44,435 nt of DNA, taken from contig NZ_CAMICL010000017.1 of the NCBI RefSeq assembly GCF_946221105.1, positions 1 to 44,435 of the forward strand, given 5' to 3'. The stretch's first letter is position 1. Each line of letters starts with the position of its first letter. Made by a program: the position numbers and the translations under genes. Positions 7,653 through 15,745 of the stretch are shown here, in pieces. The DNA is from an uncultured Corynebacterium sp. Its GTDB lineage: Bacteria; Actinomycetota; Actinomycetes; Mycobacteriales; Mycobacteriaceae. The notes under the pieces were generated by a model. It was not told the origin of the DNA. It did not search any database and saw only the letters and a list, made by a program, of their open reading frames with translations.

Positions 7653-8579
7653 TTACCGGCGGCCTTCAATCGTCCAGCTGATGAAGCGGGCGGAACACAA
7701 CGACCAATGCACGATGAGCAGGAACGGCAGCGTCAGCGCGACGACGTCGAGCCAGTGCGAGCCGTTGACAAGCGCGACCTGGTGCCCGCCCATGCTCACC
7801 GTGCCCGGCGGGAAGGTGCACGCCCACCAGGCAGGTGTGTACTCCACCCAGCGCGCGACGTTGGGGTAGAAGTTCCACATCGCCCAAATACCCAGCGGGA
7901 TGGCCAACACCAGTGCGACGTAGCCGTAGTAGATCGAGAACTTGCCCGGGTACAGGATCTGCATCGCGGTGGTGGATTGGCCGATCACGCCGAGCGGCAC
8001 CCACGCCGTCGCCGACAGCGGCCCCGTCAGGTCCACCTTGCCGTGCCATGCCGCCCAGTACACGCGGGCAAACGTCGGCACCGCGGTGAACAGCGACATC
8101 AGGAAGAACACGGTGCCGAGCACGTGGTAGAACTGCCCGTAGTCGCGGGCGAGCCAACCGGCCACCGACGCGGAAATCATCGGGCCGACCAACGGAAGAC
8201 CCCAGGTGAACTTCGGCGCACCCTCGAAGCGGCTGAGCTGGATAGCCCAGGTGATGACGGTGACGGGGGCACCGACCCAGAAGCCGATGAGGCGGTAGAC
8301 GCCTTCGTCGGTAAGCCCGGATAGCGCGGCCCCCAGCGCGAGGATGCCGATGAAGAACATCGACCATTCCGCCATGGTGGTGCGCTCGAAGCTGGGGTGG
8401 CGGTAGCGTGCGAACCCGTACACGAGCACGACGAGGATGAAGCACGCGATCGCGGCGAAGACGGCGGCGAAAAACTGGTGGTCCATCTCCACGAGGAGTC
8501 GCGACACGATTGAGGTGCCCATGAGGCTGCCGCCCCACGCGGGGCCGGGCGGTGGCAGTTGGCGGAACTTGTCAGTCAC
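7653..8579 (-). CDS. TDT-family (TehA/SLAC1/Mae1-like) membrane transporter
   Basis: The product is 308 residues of alternating hydrophobic helices, about ten, typical of the tellurite-resistance/dicarboxylate transporter family. It begins LPPPGPAWGGSLMGTSIVSRLL, a family-like first helix with the conserved Gly-Pro-x-W-x-G-x-L-M-G-T pattern. Likely substrates are C4-dicarboxylates or small anions, but the sequence does not decide this. The GTG at 8579 follows a TACCAT box by 7 nt, pointing to leaderless translation. The next gene upstream on this strand, the VIT transporter, has its own terminator, so this gene is probably monocistronic. Confidence 0.8.
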   Translation of the reverse strand: MTDKFRQLPPPGPAWGGSLMGTSIVSRLLVEMDHQFFAAVFAAIACFILVVLVYGFARYRHPSFERTTMAEWSMFFIGILALGAALSGLTDEGVYRLIGFWVGAPVTVITWAIQLSRFEGAPKFTWGLPLVGPMISASVAGWLARDYGQFYHVLGTVFFLMSLFTAVPTFARVYWAAWHGKVDLTGPLSATAWVPLGVIGQSTTAMQILYPGKFSIYYGYVALVLAIPLGIWAMWNFYPNVARWVEYTPAWWACTFPPGTVSMGGHQVALVNGSHWLDVVALTLPFLLIVHWSLCSARFISWTIEGRR

Positions 8580-8586
8580 TCAGCGC

Positions 8587-8592
8587 ATGGTA
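8587..8592 (-). promoter_or_regulatory. -10 box of leaderless TDT transporter promoter
   Basis: TACCAT on the minus strand lies 7 nt before the GTG at 8579, with no Shine-Dalgarno sequence between them. Confidence 0.5.
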
Positions 8593-8667
8593 ATCCCTTT
8601 TTTGGGAAGGTGCTCGCGCGGCCCGCCGGGAGGGACCCGTTGCACCAAAACAGCCCCGGCAGCTCAA

Positions 8668-8704
8668 AACCCGACCTGCGGTTTTGCGCCGATTCGGTCG
8701 GGTT
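8668..8704 (-). terminator. Probable terminator of the VIT-family gene
   Basis: AACCCGAC and GTCGGGTT form an 8-bp inverted repeat, with TTTT at its minus-strand end, 38 nt after the VIT gene stop. The loop is long (21 nt), so efficiency is uncertain. Confidence 0.45.
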
Positions 8705-8741
8705 CTGGTTGGGCAGGTCACTGTTGGACCGCGGTGTGTTT

Positions 8742-9314
8742 CTAGCCCACGTTCGCCCCGAACAGCGAGCCGATGGCGAACGTCGCCGCCAGCGCGATGG
8801 TGCCGCCGACCACGATGCGGGTCACCGAGCGGGCGACCGGGGCCTCGCCGAGCTTCGCGGACAGCGCGCCCGTCAGCGCGAGCGCCACCAGGGTCAGCAC
8901 GAAGATGGCGGCGATGCGCCAGGATGCGGGGGCGAGCAGCGCCGTCGTAAAGGGCAATGCGGCGCCAAGCAAGAACGACAGGAAGGATGCGATGCCCGCG
9001 GACCACGGGTTGACCTGCATCTCCTCGGACATGCCCAGGGCGCGCTCGGAGTCGCGCTGCGAGGACACTGAGACGTATTCGCCCAGCGCCATCGACACCG
9101 CGCCGCCGATCACCGCGGCGAGGCCGGACATCGCGATCGTGGTCGCATCGGACGTCGCGCCCGCCACGCCGACGACCACGGCGGCGGTGGAGACGATGCC
9201 GTCGTTCGCTCCGAGCACCGCGGCGCGCAGGCGGTTCAGCCGCTCGCCGGTGCCGGGCTCATGCCTATCGACGCCACCTTCCGCCGTGCACGGACAATCC
9301 ATCAGATCAGTCAT
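8742..9314 (-). CDS. VIT1/CCC1-family Fe(II)/Mn(II) transporter
   Basis: VIT/CCC1 proteins move ferrous iron or manganese across membranes. The 190-residue product has the family signature RLRAAVLGANDGIVSTAAVVVGVAGA in helix 1 and the metal-site region GLAAVIGGAVSMALGEYVSVSSQRD in helix 2. Three further hydrophobic helices follow, and the protein ends FAIGSLFGANVG. ATG 9314 (MTDLMDCPC) is chosen as start; an in-frame GTG at 9341 would add nine residues. Neither has a good ribosome binding site. Upstream, a TAGCCT -10 box lies inside a DtxR-like palindrome, suggesting iron-dependent control. Confidence 0.85.
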   Translation of the reverse strand: MTDLMDCPCTAEGGVDRHEPGTGERLNRLRAAVLGANDGIVSTAAVVVGVAGATSDATTIAMSGLAAVIGGAVSMALGEYVSVSSQRDSERALGMSEEMQVNPWSAGIASFLSFLLGAALPFTTALLAPASWRIAAIFVLTLVALALTGALSAKLGEAPVARSVTRIVVGGTIALAATFAIGSLFGANVG

Positions 9315-9370
9315 GACCCAATCATCGCCCGGCCGGATCACCCCCGCAAGGAAGTTTGGCCTGCCTTACT

Positions 9371-9389
9371 GCAGGTCAGGCTATGCAAA
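9371..9389. promoter_or_regulatory. Possible DtxR (iron) box at the VIT gene promoter
   Basis: The 19-mer GCAGGTCAGGCTATGCAAA matches 13 of 19 positions of the DtxR consensus TTAGGTTAGGCTAACCTAA, including the whole AGGCTA core. On the minus strand the core contains TAGCCT, a plausible -10 box for the VIT gene. A metal-linked target gene makes the match more credible. It lies between the VIT start and the glnA stop. Confidence 0.35.
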
Positions 9390-9390
9390 C

Positions 9391-10827
9391 CTAGCAGTCG
9401 AAGTACATCTCGAACTCCTGCGGGGTCGGCCGCAGGCGTACCGGGGTGATCTCGTTGTCGTACTTGAGCTTGATGTAGGTCTCGATGAGGTCCTCGGTGA
9501 ACACGTCGCCTTCGGTAAGGAAGTCGTGGTCCGCCTCCAGGGCCTTGAGCGCGGCCTCGAGAGACGTCGGTGCCTGCGGGATGTCCTTGGCTTCCTCCGG
9601 CGGCAGCTCGTAGAGGTCCTTGTCCACCGGGGCGTGCGGCTCGATGCGGTTCTTGATGCCGTCGATGCCCGCCATGAGCATCGCCGCGAAACCGAGGTAG
9701 GGGTTGCCCGACGGGTCCGGTGCACGGAACTCGATGCGCTTGGCCTTCGGGTTCGCGCCGGTGATCGGGATGCGGATCGCGGCGGAGCGGTTGCGCTGCG
9801 AGTACACCAGGTTGATCGGCGCCTCGAAGCCCGGCACGAGGCGGTGGTAGGAGTTCAGCGTCGGGTTGGTGAACGCCAGCACCGCGCCGGCGTGCTCGAG
9901 CAGGCCGCCGATGTACCAGCGGGCGATGTCGGACAGGCCGCCGTAGCCGGACTCGTCGTAGAACAGCGGCTCGCCGTCCTTCCACAGGGACTGGTGGGCG
10001 TGCATGCCGGAGCCGTTGTCGCCGGCGAGCGGCTTGGGCATGAACGTCGCGGTCTTGTCGTAGAGCGTCGCGGTGTTCTTCACGATGTACTTGAAGTCCT
10101 GCAGGTCGTCCGCCGCGTGCAGCAGGGTGTTGAAGCGGTAGTTGATCTCCTGCTGGCCGCCGTTGCCCACCTCGCGGTGGAAGCGCTCGATCTCAAAGCC
10201 GGCGGCATCGAGGTTGCGCACCATGGCGTCGCGCACCTCGACAGTCTTGTCGTGCGGGGCGACGGGGAAGTAGCCGCCCTTCCAGCGGTTCTTGTAGCCC
10301 AGGTTCGGCGAGCCGTCGGCCTCGACTTCGTTGCCGCGGTTCCACCAGCCTTCCTCGGCGTCGATTTCGTAGAACGCGGCGTGGCCTTCCACCTCGTAGC
10401 GGATGGAGTCGAACAGGTAGAACTCGGCTTCGGCGCCGATGGAGCAGGTGTCGGCGATGCCGGTGGAGCGCAGGTATTCTTCGGCCTTCTTGGCCACGTT
10501 GCGCGGGTCGCGGGAGAACGGCTCGTGGGTGAACGGGTCGTTGACGAAGAACTTCACGTTCAGGGTTTTCGCACCGCGGAACTGGTCCAGCTTGGCGGTG
10601 GCGAGGTCCGGCATGAGGGTCATGTCGGATTCTTCGATGGTGGTGAAGCCGCGGATGGAGGAGCCGTCGAAGGCGAGGCCTTCTTCCATCACGTCTTCGT
10701 CGAACATCGATGCCGGGATGGAGAAGTGGTGTTCGATGCCGGGCACGTCGGTGAAGCGTACGTCGACAAATTCCACCTCCTCGTCGGCGATGAATTTCTT
10801 GACGTCTTCGATGTTGTCGAAGGACAC
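9391..10827 (-). CDS. glnA: Glutamine synthetase, type I
   Basis: Glutamine synthetase makes glutamine from glutamate, ammonia and ATP and is the main ammonium-assimilating enzyme. The 478-residue product has the N-terminal beta-grasp domain, the DGSSIRGF loop, the catalytic NGSGMHAHQSLW and NRSAAIRIP motifs, and ends EMYFDC. The adenylylation tyrosine is Y406 in DKDLYELPPEEA, so the enzyme is a target of GlnE, whose gene opens this window. GTG 10827 is chosen because AGGAG precedes it by 8 nt and the sequence SFDNIEDVKKF then aligns with the known corynebacterial start. An ATG at 10857 would add ten unconserved residues. Confidence 0.97.
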   Translation of the reverse strand: MSFDNIEDVKKFIADEEVEFVDVRFTDVPGIEHHFSIPASMFDEDVMEEGLAFDGSSIRGFTTIEESDMTLMPDLATAKLDQFRGAKTLNVKFFVNDPFTHEPFSRDPRNVAKKAEEYLRSTGIADTCSIGAEAEFYLFDSIRYEVEGHAAFYEIDAEEGWWNRGNEVEADGSPNLGYKNRWKGGYFPVAPHDKTVEVRDAMVRNLDAAGFEIERFHREVGNGGQQEINYRFNTLLHAADDLQDFKYIVKNTATLYDKTATFMPKPLAGDNGSGMHAHQSLWKDGEPLFYDESGYGGLSDIARWYIGGLLEHAGAVLAFTNPTLNSYHRLVPGFEAPINLVYSQRNRSAAIRIPITGANPKAKRIEFRAPDPSGNPYLGFAAMLMAGIDGIKNRIEPHAPVDKDLYELPPEEAKDIPQAPTSLEAALKALEADHDFLTEGDVFTEDLIETYIKLKYDNEITPVRLRPTPQEFEMYFDC

Positions 10828-10868
10828 GGGTGGTACTCCTCGTTGTGTGTCGGACATAAGCGGTTTCA

Positions 10869-10874
10869 AGTCTA
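10869..10874 (-). promoter_or_regulatory. Probable -10 box for glnA
   Basis: TAGACT on the minus strand would start transcription near 10862. That gives a leader of roughly 35 nt that includes the AGGAG ribosome binding site of glnA. No AmtR-like operator was recognised here. Confidence 0.4.
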
Positions 10875-10888
10875 CGCGCGCGTCCCGC

Positions 10889-10894
10889 TACGCT
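10889..10894 (+). promoter_or_regulatory. -10 box of the RDD gene
   Basis: TACGCT lies 8 nt before the ATG at 10903. The GGAG in between could act as a ribosome binding site only if transcription starts further upstream. Confidence 0.4.
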
Positions 10895-10902
10895 TCGGAG
10901 GC

Positions 10903-11379
10903 ATGGCTGCTTCTCGACGACAAACCTGGCACGACGGTCCCGAAATCCCCAACCAATTTTCTGGCGAGGACGCCTTGCCGGAGTACCCGGGGCAGTTTTT
11001 AGGCATGCCGAAGGAGGGGCAGGGCTCGCAGGCGTCGGTGCTGCGCCGCATGGGCGGGGTGTTCATTGACTGGGCGTTGTGCGCGGTGGCGGCGTCGCTG
11101 ATCACGGCGAACACGTCGGCGTTGGGGGACCGCTACACGGCGACGTACCTGCTGTGGATCGTCCTCGGCATCGTGTGCGGCTGGTTGTTCTCCCGGACCC
11201 CGGGCATGGCGGTGCTGGGCATGGGCGTGGCGCGCGTGGACAAGGAGGCTCCGGTGGGGCTGTGGCGCGCGGCGGTGCGCACGATCTTGACGGGCTTTGT
11301 GCTGCCGGCGGCGCTTGTGGACGCCGACGGCCGCGGCATGCACGACCGCGCCACCACTACGACGGTGATTCGCACCTAG
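10903..11379 (+). CDS. RDD-family membrane protein
   Basis: The product is 158 residues. A soluble N-terminus (about 1-45) is followed by an RDD domain with three hydrophobic helices: GGVFIDWALCAVAASLI, YLLWIVLGIVCGWLF and ILTGFVLPAALVDADG. RDD is named for conserved Arg and Asp residues; here RRMGGVFIDW and the final DADGRGMHDRATTT fit. The function of such proteins is not settled. It is divergent from glnA, with 75 nt between the starts, an arrangement common in actinobacteria. Its TAG overlaps the convergent exporter stop in CTAG (11376-11379). Confidence 0.8.
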   Translation: MAASRRQTWHDGPEIPNQFSGEDALPEYPGQFLGMPKEGQGSQASVLRRMGGVFIDWALCAVAASLITANTSALGDRYTATYLLWIVLGIVCGWLFSRTPGMAVLGMGVARVDKEAPVGLWRAAVRTILTGFVLPAALVDADGRGMHDRATTTTVIRT

Positions 11380-12665
11380 TTGTTGATGGGGCGTTCCTCG
11401 CCGAGGAGTTCGTGGTCGAAGTCGATGTAGCGGTACATCGCCCAGTTCGGGTCGGTGAGCATGCGCGCCACGGCGAGCCCGCCGGCGATGAACAGCACCA
11501 CGAACGACACCTCGGTGAACTTCGACAGCGCGTTGAGGATGTCGCCCTCGGCGAAGTTGTGCACCGCGGCGTAGATGACGGGGCCGGGGATCATCACCAC
11601 CGCCGCCGGGATGGTCACAGTAGTGCGGGGTACCTTCGCCACCCGGCCTAAAAGCCCGCCGGCGACGCCGATGATCAGGGCGGCGACGAAGGCAGCGAGG
11701 TAGGAGCGCACCCCGTCCGCAAGCAAGGTGAGCCGTGCGACGTTGGCCGCCATCCCGAGAGTGGCGGCGATGACCGCCATGCGTCTCGACGAGTTGAACA
11801 GCAACGCAAAGCAGCCCACACTGACGAAGCTGGCCAGCGCCCCTGCGACCATGAACTCCGCCGACCTCGGCACCGCCGCCGACGGCAGCTCCGGGGTGCC
11901 GGAAAGCATCGCCACCACGGAGACGGTCAGCATGATCACCACGATGATCTCAAGGGCGAAGAACAGCCTCGGGATGCCGGCGGTGAAGTCGAAGCGCGCG
12001 AGGTCCACAAACGAGGTGAACAGCGGGAAGCCGGGGATCAAAAACAGCACCGCGGCGATGAAGCCGGGGGAGACCACGCTGGCAAACGGCAGTACCCGGT
12101 CAAGCAACAAGAACGCCGACGAGGCGACGAACGACGCCGCCATCGTGATGCCGATCAGGTTGAAGTGCGCCTTGTGCAGAAACGCCCGGACGAGCTGGCC
12201 CAGCATCGCCGCGAAGCACACCAGCGCGGCGGTGGCGATCCCGAACTGGTTCAGCACTGCGAATCCGGCGCAGGCGAGTCCGGCGGCAAGCGTCGATAAG
12301 CGAAAGCCCCAGCGTGGAGAGGGGATGCGTTCAATCTCATCCAGCACCGCATTAATGACCTCGGGGGTGCGGTAGCTCTGCAGCAGCGAGTGCGCCGCGG
12401 TCTCCAGCGCCTCGATGCGCGAGGCGTTGACACCCGGCAGCGGCACGTCGGACACTGCGGTGCGGAACTGCTCGCCGCGGTGGAACGTGCAGCTGATGGT
12501 GTTGAATCCGACGATGACGTCGGCGTCGTCGAAGCCCACCGAGCGGGCGCAGCGCTTCACCGCGCGGATCACGCGGTAGCCGGACGCGCCCGCAGACAAC
12601 AGCAAGACGCCGAAGCGAAGACAGGTGTTCGCTTCGGCGTCCATGCCGGGGTTGTGCTCGATCAC
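11376..12665 (-). CDS. ThrE-type threonine/serine exporter family protein
   Basis: ThrE proteins export threonine and serine across the inner membrane. The 429-residue product has the N-terminal domain of the family (about 10-140), with the hallmark FDDADVIVGFNTISCTFHRG, and about ten hydrophobic helices after residue 150. The first half of the membrane part matches the DUF1212/ThrE pattern and the second half the ThrE_2 pattern. The GTG at 12665 overlaps the upstream gene's TGA in GTGA, indicating translational coupling; ATG 12644 is an alternative. Whether the substrate is threonine, as thrC nearby might suggest, is not shown. Confidence 0.75.
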   Translation of the reverse strand: MIEHNPGMDAEANTCLRFGVLLLSAGASGYRVIRAVKRCARSVGFDDADVIVGFNTISCTFHRGEQFRTAVSDVPLPGVNASRIEALETAAHSLLQSYRTPEVINAVLDEIERIPSPRWGFRLSTLAAGLACAGFAVLNQFGIATAALVCFAAMLGQLVRAFLHKAHFNLIGITMAASFVASSAFLLLDRVLPFASVVSPGFIAAVLFLIPGFPLFTSFVDLARFDFTAGIPRLFFALEIIVVIMLTVSVVAMLSGTPELPSAAVPRSAEFMVAGALASFVSVGCFALLFNSSRRMAVIAATLGMAANVARLTLLADGVRSYLAAFVAALIIGVAGGLLGRVAKVPRTTVTIPAAVVMIPGPVIYAAVHNFAEGDILNALSKFTEVSFVVLFIAGGLAVARMLTDPNWAMYRYIDFDHELLGEERPINN

Positions 12666-13453
12666 TTGCCGCCCTTGCGCTCCTGCATGCGGCGCATCTT
12701 GCGGTTCATGCCCGCCATGTTTTGCGCCTGCTTCGGCAGCGGGCCGCCCGGGAGGCCGGCAGCCTGGGCGCCGCGGCCGCGCGAATCCATCGCGTCGAGC
12801 TTGGCGGCGAGGTTGTACACCTCGTCCTTCTGGTAGTTCTTCGGCAGCTTGAGCAGGTGCTTCTGCAGGTCGCGGTTGCGCACCTGGCCTTCGCCCTCGC
12901 CGGCGTACACCTCGTAGATGGGCACGCCCGCCAGCAGGCGGTCCACGCGCTTGTGCTCCTTGGCCATCAGGGACTTCAGGCGGTTCGGGTCGCCCTCGCC
13001 GACGAGCACGACGCCCGGGTTGCCCACCACGCGGTGCACGGTGTCCATGTGGGTGTTGGCCTGTACGCCGGTTTTGGTCTGCCAGACGATGCCCATCGTG
13101 TTGCGCATGTTCTCCAGCGTCCAGCCGGCGGCGCCGGGGGTGTCGCCGACCTCGTCGTACATGGACTTTTCCAGGCGGCGGGAGAAGATGAACATCGCCA
13201 GCACAGCGCCCAGGACCAGGCCCATGATCAGCCAGAACCACTTCGCGCCGATGAGCAGACCGAGGAGGAAGAACAGCAACCCGCCGCCCAGCACGCAGGC
13301 GAGCATGATGGGAATGAGCGCCTTGTCGCGCTTGCGCTGCAGGTCGAACGCCTGCTTGAGCTGGGAGCGGGTTGCTTTGCCCTTGGCGCGCTTCGCGGCG
13401 CGCTGTTCTTTCTTGGCGGCTTTCGCCGCTTCCTTGTCCTGCGTCTTAGCCAT
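12662..13453 (-). CDS. DUF4191-family membrane protein
   Basis: The product is 263 residues. A Lys/Ala-rich start (MAKTQDKEAAKAAKKEQRAAK) precedes two adjacent membrane helices (about 48-95) and a cytoplasmic C-terminal domain with GVPIYEVYAGEGEGQVRNRDL. It ends in a basic tail (NRKMRRMQERKGGK). It matches the DUF4191 proteins that sit next to lipA in mycobacteria and corynebacteria; function unknown. ATG 13453 is preferred to ATG 13459 because a TACAGT box ends only one base before 13459 but lies exactly 7 nt before 13453. The stop is coupled to the exporter gene. Confidence 0.8.
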   Translation of the reverse strand: MAKTQDKEAAKAAKKEQRAAKRAKGKATRSQLKQAFDLQRKRDKALIPIMLACVLGGGLLFFLLGLLIGAKWFWLIMGLVLGAVLAMFIFSRRLEKSMYDEVGDTPGAAGWTLENMRNTMGIVWQTKTGVQANTHMDTVHRVVGNPGVVLVGEGDPNRLKSLMAKEHKRVDRLLAGVPIYEVYAGEGEGQVRNRDLQKHLLKLPKNYQKDEVYNLAAKLDAMDSRGRGAQAAGLPGGPLPKQAQNMAGMNRKMRRMQERKGGK

Positions 13454-13460
13454 GGACATA

Positions 13461-13466
13461 ACTGTA
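13461..13466 (-). promoter_or_regulatory. -10 box of leaderless DUF4191 gene promoter
   Basis: TACAGT on the minus strand lies 7 nt before the ATG at 13453. This separates the DUF4191-exporter pair from lipA upstream. Confidence 0.5.
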
Positions 13467-13490
13467 TGCCACAGCTAAGACGCGGGCCAA

Positions 13491-13506
13491 AGACCCTAGC
13501 GGGTCT
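13491..13506 (-). terminator. Short hairpin over the lipA stop codon
   Basis: AGACCC-TAGC-GGGTCT forms a 6-bp stem that includes the lipA TAG and is followed on the minus strand by TTTGG. It is weak and may be only a partial terminator. Confidence 0.35.
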
Positions 13507-14539
13507 CCACTGGGTGGTCGGCGGATGCGCCGTACTTCTTCAGCAGGGTGGAGGCTTCTTGCGCAGTATCGCCTTGCGACGTCTCCGCCAAGTGCTTCAG
13601 GTTCTCCGGCAGCTCGAGACCACGGTGCGCCATCGCCTCGACGTAGAGCTTGCCGGCGCGGTAGGAGGAGCGCACCAGCGGGCCGGACATGACGGCGCCG
13701 AAGCCCATTTCGTAGGCGGCGTCGCGGTACTCGATGAACTCTTCCGGCTTCACCCAGCGGTCGATCGGGTGGTAGGTCGGGCCGGGGCGCAGGTACTGGG
13801 TAATCGTGATGATGTCGCAGCCTGCGTCCACCAGGTCGCCCAATGCCTCGAGGACTTCCTCGCGGGTCTCGCCCATGCCGAGGATGAGGTTGGACTTGGT
13901 AATCAGCCCAAAGTCGCGGGCCTGGCGGATCACGTCGAGGGAGCGTTCGTAGCGGAACGCCGGGCGGATGCGCTTGAAGATGCGCGGAACGGTCTCCACG
14001 TTGTGCGCGAAGACCTCGGGGCGCGCCTCGAAGACTTCCTGGAGCAGGTCCGGCTTGCCGGAGAAGTCCGGGGTGAGGTTTTCCACGCCGGTGTGCGGGT
14101 TGAGCTCGTGGATCTTGCGCACGACCTCGGCGTAGAGCCAGGCGCCCTCGTCGTCCAGGTCGTCGCGGGTGACACCGGTGATGGTGGAGTAGTTCAGGTT
14201 GAGGCTCTGCACTTCTTCTGCCACGCGGCGCGGCTCGTCGCGGTCCAGCGGATCCGGGCGGCCGGAGGCGATGTCGCAGAAGTCGCAGCGGCGGGAGCAG
14301 CGGGATCCGCCGATGAGGAAGGTCGCCTCACGCGACTCCCAGCACTCGTGGATATTGGGGCAGCCCGCCTCTTGGCACACGGTGTGTAGGCCCGCGCCCT
14401 TGACCTTTTGCTTCATGTCCTCGTACTCGGGACCGGTCTTGACGGAGTTGCGGATCCACCGCGGCTTCTTCTCAATCGGTGTTTCGGAGTTGCGCGCCTC
14501 AACGCGCAAAAGCTTGCGGCCTTCTGGTGCTACAGTCAC
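13496..14539 (-). CDS. lipA: Lipoyl synthase
   Basis: LipA is a radical-SAM enzyme that inserts two sulfurs into octanoyl groups bound to lipoyl domains. Both iron-sulfur motifs are visible in the 347-residue product: the auxiliary-cluster cysteines in CQEAGCPNIHECW and the SAM-cluster CSRRCDFC (C-x3-C-x2-C). The product ends near ASTLLKKYGASAD, as corynebacterial LipA does. GTG 14539 gives the conserved start VTVAPEGRKLLR and lies 7 nt after a TACGGT box located in the last codons of lipB. So lipA can be transcribed from its own promoter as well as by read-through from lipB. Confidence 0.97.
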   Translation of the reverse strand: MTVAPEGRKLLRVEARNSETPIEKKPRWIRNSVKTGPEYEDMKQKVKGAGLHTVCQEAGCPNIHECWESREATFLIGGSRCSRRCDFCDIASGRPDPLDRDEPRRVAEEVQSLNLNYSTITGVTRDDLDDEGAWLYAEVVRKIHELNPHTGVENLTPDFSGKPDLLQEVFEARPEVFAHNVETVPRIFKRIRPAFRYERSLDVIRQARDFGLITKSNLILGMGETREEVLEALGDLVDAGCDIITITQYLRPGPTYHPIDRWVKPEEFIEYRDAAYEMGFGAVMSGPLVRSSYRAGKLYVEAMAHRGLELPENLKHLAETSQGDTAQEASTLLKKYGASADHPVETR

Positions 14540-14544
14540 GCTTC

Positions 14545-15330
14545 TCACCGTACCTTCCGTGTCAAACCCTTCGAGGGGTCCGGTCGGGTGGCGAAGGTGT
14601 GGTCCGCCACGACCAGCTCGCCGGACAGCGCGCGCTCGAGTTCGCGCACCATCGGCGCGGCCATCTCGGCGGGGGTGATGTCGCGGCCGAGTTCGAGCGA
14701 CAGGGTGGTCACGTCGGCGTCGTCGATGCCGCAGGCGACGATGTGTTCGTAGTGCTCAAGGGTGTTGTTGCAGTTTAAGGCGAGGCCGTGCATGGTCACG
14801 CCGCGGGTGATGCGGATGCCCAGGGCTGCGATTTTGCGTTCGCGTGTCGACGCCTCCGGGGCCACCGCCTTCGTCTCCTCCGGCACCCAGACCCCTGAGC
14901 GGCCGTCGACACGGCCCGCCGTGGTCACGCCGGCGTCGCGCACGACCTGGATGAGCGCTTCTTCGAGACGGCGCACGTAGTCGACCACGTCCACCGGTTC
15001 CGCGAGCTTGATGATGGGGTAGACCACCAGCTGGCCCTCGCCGTGCCAGGTGATGCGCCCGCCGCGGTCCACCGGCACCACGGGCACGGGGTAGGCGGGG
15101 TCGGGCATGTCCTCCGGCTGCGTGCGCTTGCCGGCGGTGAAGGTGGAGGGGTGCTCCAGGACCAAAACTGTGTCCGGCAGTTCGCCTTTGGCCCGTCGAG
15201 AAGCAATGTCCGCCTGGAGGTCCCAGGCTTCCTGATAGTCCACGAGCCCCAGCTCGCGCACGTCAATGGGCGCGGCTGAGGCTCGGATGGATTTGTCGGC
15301 GGGGAAAAACGGGTCGCGCGGGGCAGTCAT
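14545..15330 (-). CDS. lipB: Octanoyl-[acyl carrier protein] transferase
   Basis: LipB moves the octanoyl chain from acyl carrier protein to lipoyl domains, the step before LipA. The 261-residue product has the substrate motif GRITWHGEGQLVVYP, the lysine of the catalytic dyad in RERKIAALGIR and the cysteine in EHIVACGI. The N-terminus (about 1-20) is slightly longer than in enterobacteria. The ATG at 15330 follows a TAGGGT box by 8 nt. The stop lies five bases before the lipA GTG. Its targets GcvH, AceF and GcvTP partners are encoded just upstream on the same strand. Confidence 0.95.
   Translation of the reverse strand: MTAPRDPFFPADKSIRASAAPIDVRELGLVDYQEAWDLQADIASRRAKGELPDTVLVLEHPSTFTAGKRTQPEDMPDPAYPVPVVPVDRGGRITWHGEGQLVVYPIIKLAEPVDVVDYVRRLEEALIQVVRDAGVTTAGRVDGRSGVWVPEETKAVAPEASTRERKIAALGIRITRGVTMHGLALNCNNTLEHYEHIVACGIDDADVTTLSLELGRDITPAEMAAPMVRELERALSGELVVADHTFATRPDPSKGLTRKVR
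14547..14552 (-). promoter_or_regulatory. -10 box of leaderless lipA promoter inside lipB
   Basis: TACGGT lies within the final codons of lipB and 7 nt before the GTG of lipA at 14539. Confidence 0.45.
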
Positions 15331-15338
15331 ACCCTGCC

Positions 15339-15344
15339 ACCCTA
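15339..15344 (-). promoter_or_regulatory. -10 box of lipB promoter
   Basis: TAGGGT lies 8 nt before the lipB ATG at 15330, in the short gap after gcvH. Confidence 0.4.
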
Positions 15345-15356
15345 GTCCCCGCCGGT

Positions 15357-15743
15357 TTAGACGCCGTTGGAGGAGGCGTACTCGTCGGCGGTCATCAGCG
15401 GGCCGACCTCTTCAACCTCGACCTCGAAGAGCCAGCCCTCGCCGTACGGGTCGTTGTTGATGGCCTCGTAGGCGCCGTCGATGTCCTCGTTGACCGCGGT
15501 GACGGTGCCGGTGACCGGGGAGTACAGGTCGGAGACGGACTTGGTGGACTCGATCTCGCCGCAGGTCTCGCCGGCGGTGACGGTGTCGCCGACCTGCGGC
15601 AGCTCCGCGAAGACGACCTCGCCGAGGCGGTCAGCGGCGACGTGGGTAATGCCCACGCGCACGGTTGTACCTGCTGCCTCGTCCGGGGTGGCGTTGATCC
15701 ACTCGTGGTCCTCGGAGTAGTAGAAGTCCGGCTTCAGCTCCAT
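15357..15743 (-). CDS. gcvH: Glycine cleavage system H protein
   Basis: GcvH carries the lipoyl arm that shuttles the aminomethyl group between GcvP, GcvT and the lipoamide dehydrogenase. The product is 128 residues, the usual length. The lipoylated residue is K68 in EIESTKSVSDLYSPVTG. The conserved HEWI and GWLFEVE segments are present. A ribosome binding site AAAGGA precedes the ATG at 15743, and the gene begins two bases after the gcvT stop. LipB and LipA, which attach and mature the lipoyl group, follow directly downstream. Confidence 0.97.
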   Translation of the reverse strand: MELKPDFYYSEDHEWINATPDEAAGTTVRVGITHVAADRLGEVVFAELPQVGDTVTAGETCGEIESTKSVSDLYSPVTGTVTAVNEDIDGAYEAINNDPYGEGWLFEVEVEEVGPLMTADEYASSNGV

Positions 15744-15745
15744 GG

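Noticed and set aside
10828..10902. An AmtR nitrogen operator between glnA and the RDD gene
   Set aside because: No convincing match to the AmtR palindrome was seen in these 75 bases.
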